A stretch of 64,000 nucleotides of DNA from Acetobacteraceae bacterium. Its GTDB lineage: Bacteria; Pseudomonadota; Alphaproteobacteria; Acetobacterales; Acetobacteraceae. Each line of letters starts with the position of its first letter. Positions within the stretch are counted from its first letter, which is position 1. The DNA lies in NCBI GenBank assembly GCA_027482245.1, contig JAIXWG010000053.1, positions 1 through 64,000 of the forward strand. Direction: 5' to 3'. The notes beneath the pieces were generated by a model. It saw only the letters and a program-made list of their open reading frames with translations. It was not told the DNA's origin and ran no database searches. Made by a program: the position numbers and the translations under genes. Of this stretch, positions 18,803-27,619 are shown in pieces.

Positions 18803-19627
18803 TCACTTCCAGATCGGCATGTTAAGCCACCAGCCCCACCATTCGGGCCAGCCACGCGTCCAGAAGGGCCCGCTGATGATGATGCAGACCGCGCTCCAGA
18901 ACCCGGCGGAGAGTGCCAGGAACAGGCCGAGGCGGTGGATGCCCAGCGTGCCGATGGAATAGCCGATCAGGTCGCGGAAGTAGGTGTTCTCATGCTCCGC
19001 CGTCTTCACCGGCTCGCCCTTCGGCGGGTTCAGTGCGGACAGCACCAGGCCACCATGCATCGACAGCGCCAGGACGGTCGTGAAGAAGAAGGTCACGGCC
19101 AGCATGTGCGCGGGGTTGTAGTGGAAATGCAGGTGCTGGTAGCCGACGTTCGACACCCAATCGAGGTGCGACCAGATGCCGTAGGGGAAGCCGTGCCCCC
19201 AGGCGCCCATCAGGATCGGCCGGAATACGACGAGGGTGATATAGGCGAACACCGCGACGCCGTAGGCGATCGGGATGTGGTAGCCCATACCGAGCTTGCG
19301 GGAGATCTCCGCCTGGCGCAGTGCCCAGGACACGAAGGCCCCGCACGCGCAGACCGTGATCGCCTGCCACAGCCCACCTTCCCGCATCGGCGCCAGGCGC
19401 AGGCCATAGGCCAGGTCCGGCGGCGGGATGTTGATGAGCCACGGGTTGAAGGTCCCCTGGATCGACGCCCCCATCAGGATCAGCCCCACACCGATGAAGG
19501 TGAAGAAGGCCGTGGTGATCCCGAAGAAGCCGATCCAGAACGGCCCTATCCAGAAATCGAACAGGTCACCGCCCACCAGGGTGCCCCCGCGGACGCGATA
19601 TTTCCGCTCAAAAGTCAGCATCGCCAT
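18803..19627 (-). CDS. pufL: Photosynthetic reaction centre L subunit
   Basis: [33 protein letters not shown]...[49 protein letters not shown]. Confidence 0.97.
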   Translation of the reverse strand: MAMLTFERKYRVRGGTLVGGDLFDFWIGPFWIGFFGITTAFFTFIGVGLILMGASIQGTFNPWLINIPPPDLAYGLRLAPMREGGLWQAITVCACGAFVSWALRQAEISRKLGMGYHIPIAYGVAVFAYITLVVFRPILMGAWGHGFPYGIWSHLDWVSNVGYQHLHFHYNPAHMLAVTFFFTTVLALSMHGGLVLSALNPPKGEPVKTAEHENTYFRDLIGYSIGTLGIHRLGLFLALSAGFWSAVCIIISGPFWTRGWPEWWGWWLNMPIWK

Positions 19628-19680
19628 CGCTTGACGCTCCCATCAGGGCGGGACGAGTGCCCGCCGTGCCGTGCCGTCCT

Positions 19681-19723
19681 CGACAGCGGGCGAAGCCCGC
19701 TGTGCTTGCCTCGCCCGCTGTCG
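19681..19723 (-). repeat. pufA-pufL intercistronic hairpin
   Basis: Perfect 13-bp arms CGACAGCGGGCGA / TCGCCCGCTGTCG; alternative local hairpins at 19684-19702 and 19719-19733. Confidence 0.8.
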
Positions 19724-19747
19724 CGGAGCGACACTGGCGCGATCCGC

Positions 19748-19927
19748 CTATCGCCCCACGGGTTGCCCCGGGGTGAAGGTCGGGCTCGTGGCGCACCAGC
19801 CCCAGTGGTCGCAGTAGCGGGGCGAGCTCAGCACCACGATGTGGAGCAGCGCCGCGACCGCGAGGACCGCGACCATCGCGAGGAACAGCGACCGGCGGGG
19901 ATCAACCACCATCCAGATCTTATGCAT
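19748..19927 (-). CDS. pufA: Light-harvesting 1 alpha subunit
   Basis: 59-aa ORF below track cutoff, read manually: MHKIWMVVDPRRSLFLAMVAVLAVAALLHIVVLSSPRYCDHWGWCATSPTFTPGQPVGR; between pufB and pufL. Confidence 0.93.
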   Translation of the reverse strand: MHKIWMVVDPRRSLFLAMVAVLAVAALLHIVVLSSPRYCDHWGWCATSPTFTPGQPVGR

Positions 19928-19955
19928 GGATCTTCTCTCCTTCGTTTCGTCGTGT

Positions 19956-19986
19956 CCGGGCCTTCGGCCGTAAGCCGGTGGCCCGG
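19956..19986 (-). repeat. pufB-pufA intercistronic hairpin
   Basis: CCGGGCC-TT-CGGC-CGTAA-GCCG-GT-GGCCCGG nested inverted repeat. Confidence 0.65.
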
Positions 19987-19993
19987 CTCAGCC

Positions 19994-20173
19994 TCAGAAG
20001 AAGCGCCAATCCGGCGGGACCACGGAGTTGCCGTAAACCAACGGCCGCCACAGCCACGTCAGAATATGCGCGCCCATCGACGCGAAGACGGAGAACGCCC
20101 AGCCCTGGATGAGCAGGCGGTGGATCTCTCGCGCTTCGCCTTCGGTCAGGCCGGTCCTTGAACCTTCGGCCAT
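19994..20173 (-). CDS. pufB: Light-harvesting 1 beta subunit
   Basis: MAEGSRTGLTEGEAREIHRLLIQGWAFSVFASMGAHILTWLWRPLVYG. Confidence 0.95.
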   Translation of the reverse strand: MAEGSRTGLTEGEAREIHRLLIQGWAFSVFASMGAHILTWLWRPLVYGNSVVPPDWRFF

Positions 20174-20336
20174 GATGATGACCTCCAACTTGCCTTTCGG
20201 CCGTTACCGCGCTTTGCCCGCGCGGCAGGGTACGGCGTGGCGGGAAACCGCCATGGCCGACCCGAGGTCCTGGTACCGACGACGAAAGCTGCCGCAGGGT
20301 TGGGGACGACGGGATCGGAAGGACGCAGGGGCATCG

Positions 20337-21848
20337 TCACGCGACGCCCTCCGCAACACTGGCCGCGGCAGGATCGCCGGCGGCTTTGTTCTCGGTGCCG
20401 GCAGCCGGTGGGACGACGGGCGCCTCTCCCAGTGTTGCCAGCACGCGTTCCTGCACGATGCGCGGCTCCCCAGCCTCGCGCGCCGCGCGTTCCACCTGTT
20501 CGCGCAGCCGCTTGGAAGCGGAGATGCGAAGCAGGAAGGGCGCGGCATCCACATGCGCGTCCAGCAGCGCCACCGCATCGTCGTCCCAGGGCTCCGCCTT
20601 CCTGACCGGCGTGGGTTCCACGCGATCGAGGTCGGTGCCGAGGGGCAGGATGTGGAAGAGCGCGTCGAACAACGCGTTGCAGTACTCCTGGATGATGTAG
20701 GTCGCGCCCGCATAGCCCATGAAGGGCGTGCCGGTGGCGCGACGGATGATCGCCCCAGGGAAAGAAGCGGGGATGTAGGCGGCGCGGCTGTGCAGCTCCG
20801 CCGCATACATCCGTTCGTTGAAGCTGCCGAACAGCACCAGCGGCGGCGTCTTCTTCATGGCGTCGCGCACCGCGGCGTTGTCCGGCTTCTCGCCCGCCTT
20901 GCGGCTGAAGGCGAAGGCGCAGGGCACGCCCATTTCCTCACCGAGGAAACGCTTCAGGCCGCGGGTATAGGTATCCGTCGCCACCACCGCGAAGCTGGCG
21001 GTCGCGTAGAAATCCTGGGTGACGCTGCGCCAGAGATCCCAGATCGGCTTGATCGTGGTGTGCTTCTCACGCTCGATGAAGGGCTCGGGATCGAGGCCCG
21101 TCATCTCGCCGAGCTTGCGAAGGAAGTTCGTCGTCGCGAACAGGCCCATCGGCGCGCGCAGCCAGGGGCGTTCAAGCTCCTCGCACAGCTTCTGGCCGAA
21201 TTCGCGGTACATGCAGACGTTGACATCGGCGTCCGGCAGCTTGGCGATGTCATCGACATGGCTTCCCAGCGGGAAGACCAGGTTGACCTCGCAGCCAATG
21301 CCCTCGACCAGGCGACGGATCTCCGAGAGATCCGAGGGCATGTTGAAGGTGCCGTAGATGGGGCCGATGATGTTGACGCGCGGCTTCGGGCCGAGCTTGG
21401 CGTTGCGCGCGCGCATCTTGCGGCCGCGGGCGCCGAATTCCGTCCAGAGCCACATGATGGCGCGGTCGGCGGCCTGCCACTGATCCTCATCGATCGTGCG
21501 GCAGATGAAGCGCTGCAGGTTGCTGCCCTGCGGCGTCACGCCTCCGCCGATCATCTCCGCGATGGAGCCGGTGACGACGACGGCGGGAAGGTCGGGATCC
21601 TGCGTCGCGGCGGCGCGGCGCATGGAGTCCTCGGTGCCGTTCTTGGAGAGGCTGTCCTCATCCAATCCCGTCACGACGATCGGCAACTCATGCGGCGGCA
21701 GCGCGTCCGTGTAGTGCAGGACCGCGGTCACGGGCAGGTTCTCGCAGCCCACCGGGCCGTCGATCACCACGCGCAGGCCACGCACGGCGGAGAAGGCGTA
21801 GATGGCGCCCCAGTAGCCGCCGGCACGATCATGATCGAGGACGAGCAT
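20337..21848 (-). CDS. bchZ: Chlorophyllide reductase subunit Z
   Basis: [62 protein letters not shown]; bchXYZ order. Confidence 0.95.
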   Translation of the reverse strand: MLVLDHDRAGGYWGAIYAFSAVRGLRVVIDGPVGCENLPVTAVLHYTDALPPHELPIVVTGLDEDSLSKNGTEDSMRRAAATQDPDLPAVVVTGSIAEMIGGGVTPQGSNLQRFICRTIDEDQWQAADRAIMWLWTEFGARGRKMRARNAKLGPKPRVNIIGPIYGTFNMPSDLSEIRRLVEGIGCEVNLVFPLGSHVDDIAKLPDADVNVCMYREFGQKLCEELERPWLRAPMGLFATTNFLRKLGEMTGLDPEPFIEREKHTTIKPIWDLWRSVTQDFYATASFAVVATDTYTRGLKRFLGEEMGVPCAFAFSRKAGEKPDNAAVRDAMKKTPPLVLFGSFNERMYAAELHSRAAYIPASFPGAIIRRATGTPFMGYAGATYIIQEYCNALFDALFHILPLGTDLDRVEPTPVRKAEPWDDDAVALLDAHVDAAPFLLRISASKRLREQVERAAREAGEPRIVQERVLATLGEAPVVPPAAGTENKAAGDPAAASVAEGVA

Positions 21849-21852
21849 GGTC

Positions 21853-23379
21853 TTACGTGCCCACCGATTCTTCAGCCTTGGCCTTCGCCAGGCGCAGCTT
21901 GCGCTGGCGGTCGCGGAAGCCGGGCGGATCGACGGGCTTGTCCTTGAAGCCGTAGCCCGCGCCATCCGGCGTGCCGACACCTTCGAAGAAGCTCACCATG
22001 CGGGAGAAGCGTTCGCGCCCCTTGGTCTGCGCCGCGACGATGGCGGCCATGGAGCCGGCACCGGCCGGGCCGAACAGGGGACGGGCGGAGACCATGTTGG
22101 TGAAGTAGAGCGCGGGGATGCCGAGCTCCTTCGCCTTCTGCACCAGCGGCGTGGTGCCAAGCGCCAGATCGGGCTTCGCGTCGCGCATCGCGGCGACGTC
22201 CTGCTCCAGGCTCGCGCGGTACTGCACATGCGTGCCGCGGGCTTCGAGCCACTGGCGGTCCGCCTCGCTCCATTCCGTGCGCGGGCAGGCGGTGCCGACA
22301 TAGGGAACCTCGGCGCCGGCCTCGCTCAGCAGGCGGGCGACCAGCAGCTCGGAGCCTTCGTAGCCGGAGACGGTGACGCGCGCCTTGATGGGGGCATTCG
22401 CCAGCGCCGCACGGATCGCGGGCAGCACGCGCTGCTTCGCCAGATCCACCACGCTGTCGGGGATGCCGGCGGCACGGCCGATGCCGGCGAGCCAGGCCTC
22501 CGTGCCTTCCAGCCCGACGGGGCCAGAACCCACCACGGGCCGGCCGGCCGCGCGGAATTCGCGGATGGAGGCGGTGTAGAAGGGATGCACCGCGGCGGCG
22601 ACTTCGCAGTCCAGCGCCGCGTAGAGGTCGCGCCATTCGCGCGCCGGGGTCTGCGGCGCGAGCGCCAGGCCCATCGGGGCCAGCATGGCGCCGACACCCA
22701 TCGGGTCCGCGGGGAACAGCTCTCCGATCAGCGCGACGGTGCGTTCGCCATCCACCATCTGGCGGGGGCGCGCGACGGGGCCGGATTCGGCCTCGTTACG
22801 GGCGTAGCGCAGCATGGCGCCGGCCAGGACGTCCTTCGCTTCCGCATGGGTCGGCACGCCGAAGCCGGGGACGTCGATGCCGATGATGCGGACGCCGTCG
22901 ATCTGCTTCGGCAGCAGGTCCAGCGGCACGCCCGACGCTGTCGGCACGCAGAGATTGATGATGACGACGGCGTCGTAGTCTTCCGGCTTCGCCGTGGCGT
23001 GCACGGCGTCCCGGATATCCTCGAACAGCTTGCCGGTGACCAGCGTCTCGGAATTGAAGGGCACGTAGCCGACGGTGCGGCGGGCGCCGTAGAAATGGCT
23101 GGTGAAGGTCAGGCCATAGACGCAGCAGGCGCTGCCCGAGAGGATCGTGGCCGTGCGCCGCATGCGCAGCCCGACGCGCAGCGATCCGAAGGCCGGACAC
23201 ATGGATTGCGGCTGGTCATGCGGGCCGCGGGGATAGTCCGCGGCCAGCTTGTCCATCGTCGCCGACTTGCCGGCGGCACGCGCCGCGGCGTCCAGCGTCT
23301 CCCGGCCGCCATGGCAACCGGAACCGCTCGCCCCTGCGGGCGCGGCTTCAGGCACGGCGTTGAGGGGGAGCTGGTCCAT
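21853..23379 (-). CDS. bchY: Chlorophyllide reductase subunit Y
   Basis: [67 protein letters not shown]. Confidence 0.95.
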   Translation of the reverse strand: MDQLPLNAVPEAAPAGASGSGCHGGRETLDAAARAAGKSATMDKLAADYPRGPHDQPQSMCPAFGSLRVGLRMRRTATILSGSACCVYGLTFTSHFYGARRTVGYVPFNSETLVTGKLFEDIRDAVHATAKPEDYDAVVIINLCVPTASGVPLDLLPKQIDGVRIIGIDVPGFGVPTHAEAKDVLAGAMLRYARNEAESGPVARPRQMVDGERTVALIGELFPADPMGVGAMLAPMGLALAPQTPAREWRDLYAALDCEVAAAVHPFYTASIREFRAAGRPVVGSGPVGLEGTEAWLAGIGRAAGIPDSVVDLAKQRVLPAIRAALANAPIKARVTVSGYEGSELLVARLLSEAGAEVPYVGTACPRTEWSEADRQWLEARGTHVQYRASLEQDVAAMRDAKPDLALGTTPLVQKAKELGIPALYFTNMVSARPLFGPAGAGSMAAIVAAQTKGRERFSRMVSFFEGVGTPDGAGYGFKDKPVDPPGFRDRQRKLRLAKAKAEESVGT

Positions 23380-23383
23380 GGGA

Positions 23384-24403
23384 TCAGGCGCCCTCGTAGA
23401 CCACTTCGAGGGACGGCTTGTTCAGCACATCCGCCGCGCACATGTCTTCCATCGTCGCGGGGTTCAGCACCACGCCACGGCCGACCGCATCGCCCTTGAA
23501 CAGGCCGAGCAGCGCGTCATGCGTGAGCGGCTTCGGCCGCAGCGGGGGCGCTTCCGCCACCTGCGTCGCCAGCTGTTCGAAGACGCTGGCCCAGGGGCCA
23601 CCGGGGACGCCGACGATCTCGTAGTTGGCGGACTTCCGGCGGATGTCGTCATCGGCCGGGATGGCGGAGAGGATCGGGATGCCCGCGGCTTCCGCGAAGG
23701 CATGCGCCTCCCCCGTGCCGTCATCCTTGTTGATGACCATGCCGGCCACGCCGACATTGCCGCCGAGCTTCTTGAAGTACTCGACCGCGCTGCAGACGTT
23801 GTTCGCGACGTAGAGCGACTGGAGGTCGTTGGAGCCGACGACGATCACCTTCTGGCACATGTCGCGGGCGATCGGCAGGCCGAAGCCGCCGCAGACCACG
23901 TCACCCAGGAAGTCCAGCAGCACGTAGTCAAAATCCCACTGGTGGAAGCCGAGCTTCTCCAGCAGTTCGAAGCCGTGGATGATGCCGCGGCCGCCGCAGC
24001 CGCGGCCGACTTCCGGGCCACCGAGCTCCATGGCGAAGACGCCGTCGCGCTTGAAGCAGACGTCGCCGATGGCGACGGGCTCGCCGGCCGCCTTCTTCTT
24101 GGACGAGGTCTCGATGATCGTCGGGCAGGAACGGCCACCGAAGAGCAGGCTGGTGGTGTCGGACTTCGGGTCGCAGCCGATCAGCAGCACGCGCTTGCCC
24201 TGCTGGGCCATCATGTAGCTGAGGTTCGCGAGGGTGAAGGACTTGCCGATGCCGCCCTTCCCGTAGATCGCGATGATCTGCGTTTCCTTCTTCGGCGGTG
24301 CGGTGTGCACGGGGTCCGGGCCCTGGTCGGCTTCGGCGCGGAGCGCATCGGCCATGGTGGACTGGGCGGAACGCACGGGCGTGATGGCGGTGGGGCCGTT
24401 CAT
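23384..24403 (-). CDS. bchX: Chlorophyllide reductase iron protein subunit X
   Basis: IIAIYGKGGIGKSFTLANLSYMMAQQGKRVLLIGCDPKSDTTSLLFGG NifH-like. Confidence 0.96.
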   Translation of the reverse strand: MNGPTAITPVRSAQSTMADALRAEADQGPDPVHTAPPKKETQIIAIYGKGGIGKSFTLANLSYMMAQQGKRVLLIGCDPKSDTTSLLFGGRSCPTIIETSSKKKAAGEPVAIGDVCFKRDGVFAMELGGPEVGRGCGGRGIIHGFELLEKLGFHQWDFDYVLLDFLGDVVCGGFGLPIARDMCQKVIVVGSNDLQSLYVANNVCSAVEYFKKLGGNVGVAGMVINKDDGTGEAHAFAEAAGIPILSAIPADDDIRRKSANYEIVGVPGGPWASVFEQLATQVAEAPPLRPKPLTHDALLGLFKGDAVGRGVVLNPATMEDMCAADVLNKPSLEVVYEGA

Positions 24404-25338
24404 TGCGTCTGTCTCCAGTCGAGGATCATCTTGAGGCAGGCGGGGTCGCCGAAGGCCGTGCGATAGGCCTCCGGTGCGGCGGCGGCGTCGCGCGTATGGG
24501 TGATGAGACCTTCGAGGCTGAGCCTGCCGTCGGCGATCAGGTCACGCACGGCGATCAGGTCGGGCTCCCGCCATTCGGCGGCGATGCGGAAGCGGGCTTC
24601 GCGCATGAATGCGGGCGGGAAGGAGAAGCTGATCGGCGCGCTGTAGAAGCCGGCCAGCACGATCTCCCCCTGCGGGGCCAGGCGCTGCACCAGGAGATCC
24701 ATCAGCCCGGCATCGCCGGAGACGTCGCAGATGCAGCGATAGTCACGCTTCGGATCGTCTTCCGGCTGCATGACCTGGTAGCCGATGGCACCATCGGCGC
24801 GGGTCGGGTTCGTCTCCCACACCGTGGGCTTGCCACCGGCCGCGACGACGAGGCGGGCGACGAGGCGACCCAGCACGCCATGGCCGACGATGAGGTCCGG
24901 TAGCACCGCATGCTCCGCGGCGATCGCGTGGCGGGCCGTGGCGGCCAGCGCCATCAGCACGCCATCGGCGCCCAGGCGTTCATCGATGGGCACGGCGCGG
25001 GCGCCGGGCACCACGAGCCGGGCCGCGGCACCACCGAACAGCCCGCGCACCTGGCCGAAGCACTTGGCGCCGGCGACGAAGACGCGTTCGCCGATGCGGC
25101 GATCGGCCCGCAGCCCGACCGCGCTGACGCGGCCCACCGTCTCGTAGCCCGGCACCAGCGGGTAGCCCATGCCGGGGAAGGGCGGCATGCGGCCGGACCA
25201 GAGCAGGCGCTCCGTCCCCGTGCTGATGCCGCTCCACTCCACATCCACCACCACGTCCTCCTCGCCCGGGGGCGAGAGTTCGAGGCGGCTCAGGATGAGG
25301 CGCTCGGGCGCTTCGAGAATGACTGCGACGGTGTCCAC
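24400..25338 (-). CDS. bchC: Hydroxyethyl bacteriochlorophyllide a dehydrogenase (probable GTG start; track ORF extends to 25410)
   Basis: VDTVAVILEAPERLILSRLELSPPGEEDVVVDVEWSGISTGTERLLWSGRMPPFPGMGYPLVPGYE. Confidence 0.93.
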   Translation of the reverse strand: MDTVAVILEAPERLILSRLELSPPGEEDVVVDVEWSGISTGTERLLWSGRMPPFPGMGYPLVPGYETVGRVSAVGLRADRRIGERVFVAGAKCFGQVRGLFGGAAARLVVPGARAVPIDERLGADGVLMALAATARHAIAAEHAVLPDLIVGHGVLGRLVARLVVAAGGKPTVWETNPTRADGAIGYQVMQPEDDPKRDYRCICDVSGDAGLMDLLVQRLAPQGEIVLAGFYSAPISFSFPPAFMREARFRIAAEWREPDLIAVRDLIADGRLSLEGLITHTRDAAAAPEAYRTAFGDPACLKMILDWRQTQ

Positions 25339-25365
25339 TTGGACTGACCGCTCCCTCTGGTTGTT

Positions 25366-25383
25366 TGTCAGGGTAAATTGACG
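25366..25383. promoter_or_regulatory. PpsR/CrtJ-like site upstream of bchC (variant)
   Basis: TGTCAGGGTAAATTGACG, TGT-N12-ACG. Confidence 0.6.
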
Positions 25384-25391
25384 GTGGGCAA

Positions 25392-25409
25392 TGTCAAGCA
25401 ATACTGACA
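25392..25409. promoter_or_regulatory. PpsR/CrtJ-like site upstream of bchC
   Basis: TGTCAAGCAATACTGACA, exact TGT-N12-ACA. Confidence 0.75.
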
Positions 25410-25441
25410 CTCAACCGTCAGGCAATTGCGACGCGCGTCGC

Positions 25442-26581
25442 TCAGGCCACATCGGCCACCAGCACGCGCGTCAGCAGCGGCGTGCCGGTGGGGATGAGGC
25501 GCGAGGAAGCGAAGCCGGCCTCGGCCAGCATGGCCTGCAGCTCCGCGGGCCGGCGCGGGCGGCCACGGCCCATGGCGAGGAGGTAGAAGCCGAAATAGGC
25601 ATCGCCCATCGCCTCCGCCCCCGCCGTGCCGGCCATGGGCTCCGCGACCAGCAGGCGGCCATTCGGGGGCAGCGCGGCGCGCACGCGCTTCAGCAGCCCC
25701 ATCACCACCTCATCGTCATGGTCGTGCAGCACGCGGACCAGGCTGATGAGGTCGGCGCCGGGTGGCAGGTCGTCCGTCGTGAAGTCGCCGCCAAAGGTCT
25801 GGCCGCGGGGCGAAAGGCCCTTCTCCGCGAAGCGCGCGGCGCCGCGGGCGGCGACCGGGGGCAGGTCGAACAGCATCAGGCGCAGCGCGGGCGCGGCGGC
25901 GGCGACATGGGACAGGAAGGCGCCCTCCCCCCCGCCGACATCCAGCAGGACCTGGTGGCGCCGGAAGTCGAAGGCGGCGATCACCTCCTCCGCCACCATG
26001 GGCTGGGAGGCGGCCATGAGGGCGGAGTAGTCCGCGACCCGGTCGGGGGCCAGCGACTCGGGGCTGGCGGCGCCGGAATAGGCCCAGTAGGCCGACAGCG
26101 CATTGCCCCCGCGTTCGCGGCGCAGCATGCCGACGGGATCCGCGAGGTCGGCATAGAGCAGCGCGTGGTGCTCCACCATGGCGGCGATGCCGGGATTGCC
26201 GATCATCGCGGCGCCGAGCGGCCCGAGCGTCCAGAGCCCGTCATCCCGGCGATGGGTCAGCTGCAGGGCCGCGGCGGCGTTGAGGAGGCGCGACGCGCCC
26301 TCCGGCGGCAGCGACAGGCGATGCGCCAGCGCGGCTTCCGCCAGCGGCCCCGATTCGTGCAGCAGGTCGAAGAGCTTGAGGCGCACGCAGGCGAAGAGGA
26401 CCTGCGAATAGACGAAGCCGGCGCAGAGGTCGAAGAGCTGCCCCGCCCGCTTGCGCGCCATGGGGCGCGTCAGCGGGAAGCGGGCCGCCCAGGCGCGGAA
26501 GCGCGGATTGGCGGTGACGCCTTCGCGGAATTCGCGGAAGCGGTCCCGCCAGCCCGGGGAGGCGGCCATGACGTCGGACAT
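25442..26581 (-). CDS. crtF: Hydroxyneurosporene O-methyltransferase
   Basis: SAM-dependent methyltransferase VLLDVGGGEGAFLSHVAAAAPALRLMLFDLPPVAARG; crtE-crtF-bchC context. Confidence 0.9.
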   Translation of the reverse strand: MSDVMAASPGWRDRFREFREGVTANPRFRAWAARFPLTRPMARKRAGQLFDLCAGFVYSQVLFACVRLKLFDLLHESGPLAEAALAHRLSLPPEGASRLLNAAAALQLTHRRDDGLWTLGPLGAAMIGNPGIAAMVEHHALLYADLADPVGMLRRERGGNALSAYWAYSGAASPESLAPDRVADYSALMAASQPMVAEEVIAAFDFRRHQVLLDVGGGEGAFLSHVAAAAPALRLMLFDLPPVAARGAARFAEKGLSPRGQTFGGDFTTDDLPPGADLISLVRVLHDHDDEVVMGLLKRVRAALPPNGRLLVAEPMAGTAGAEAMGDAYFGFYLLAMGRGRPRRPAELQAMLAEAGFASSRLIPTGTPLLTRVLVADVA

Positions 26582-26589
26582 GCCTGGCG

Positions 26590-27468
26590 TCAGGCGGCCA
26601 GCTTCTGCGGCACGAGCCGCCCCGCCTCCTGCAGGATCAGGCCGCGCAGCATGGCCTGGCCGCGGCATTCGGGGATGCTCTCCACCGCATCCTGCGACAG
26701 GCGGCGCAGGCGGGCGACGGCGCCCATCAGGCCGAATTCCGCGACCGCGCTCGGCCGGCCTAGCGCCTTGTCCACGCCGACGGGCTTGCCCAGCGTCGCC
26801 TCATCCTCCACCGCGTCACGCAAATCGTCGGCGACCTGGTAGGCCTCCCCCAGCCGGTCGCCCAGCAGGCGCCAGGCCTCGGGTTCCGCATGGGCGCAGG
26901 CGGCGGCGCCGGCGATGGTGGCGGCGGCGAAGAGGCTGCCGGTCTTCTGCCGCTGGTATTCGGACAGGTCGGCGCGCGGTTCGCATTCCCAGGCCTGGCC
27001 GGCCACGATGCCGAAGGGCACGCCGACGCCATCGCCGACCGCGATCATCAGGGTGCCGAGGCGCTCCGGCGCGCAGGGCGCGGCGCGGGCCAGGGTCTGG
27101 AAGGCCAGGACGATCAGCGCATCGCCAGCCAGCACGCCAAGCGGCTCCCCGAAGGCGCGGTGGACGCTGGGCTTGCCGCGCCGGGTCGCCGCATTGTCGA
27201 AGCAGGGCAGGTCGTCATGCACCAGGCTGGCGCAATGCAGCAGCTCGATCGCCGCGGCGGCGGCGGATGAGAGCGCCGGCTTGTCGTCCCCGCAGGCGGC
27301 GGCGACGGCGAGTGTCAGGCGCGGGCGGATGCGGCCGCCCTTGGGGAAGACGGCGTGCCGAAGGGCCGCGGCCAGGCGGGGCGGCGCGCCCGCGGCCTCC
27401 GCGTAGAGCACCGCATCGGCCAGGCTCGATTCGATGCGCGTCATGGCGTCCATGCGGCTATCCTCCAT
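26590..27468 (-). CDS. crtE: Geranylgeranyl diphosphate synthase
   Basis: ELLHCASLVHDDLPCFDNAATRRGKPSVHRAFGE, second Asp-rich motif QVADDLRDAVED. Confidence 0.93.
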   Translation of the reverse strand: MEDSRMDAMTRIESSLADAVLYAEAAGAPPRLAAALRHAVFPKGGRIRPRLTLAVAAACGDDKPALSSAAAAAIELLHCASLVHDDLPCFDNAATRRGKPSVHRAFGEPLGVLAGDALIVLAFQTLARAAPCAPERLGTLMIAVGDGVGVPFGIVAGQAWECEPRADLSEYQRQKTGSLFAAATIAGAAACAHAEPEAWRLLGDRLGEAYQVADDLRDAVEDEATLGKPVGVDKALGRPSAVAEFGLMGAVARLRRLSQDAVESIPECRGQAMLRGLILQEAGRLVPQKLAA

Positions 27469-27544
27469 GCGTCAACCACCCCGGTGCGGGGCGGCGATGG
27501 GGTCGCGAACAGGCGAGCCGTCATCTTTGCTTGTCAGTTTCTAC

Positions 27545-27562
27545 TGTCAGTCTATCTTGACA
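27545..27562. promoter_or_regulatory. PpsR/CrtJ-like site in crtE/ndh divergent region
   Basis: TGTCAGTCTATCTTGACA, exact TGT-N12-ACA; imperfect TGTCAGTTTCTACTGTCA at 27532-27549. Confidence 0.72.
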
Positions 27563-27619
27563 CCCAAGTCAACGGGTTTCGCCCCGATACCCGACGGCGC
27601 GCCACCGAGGAGCCTTCCC

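Noticed and set aside
20146-20340. 64-aa minus ORF between bchZ and pufB as a pufQ candidate
   Set aside because: Arg/Pro/Ser-rich translation without the expected hydrophobic segment; overlaps the pufB leader and start
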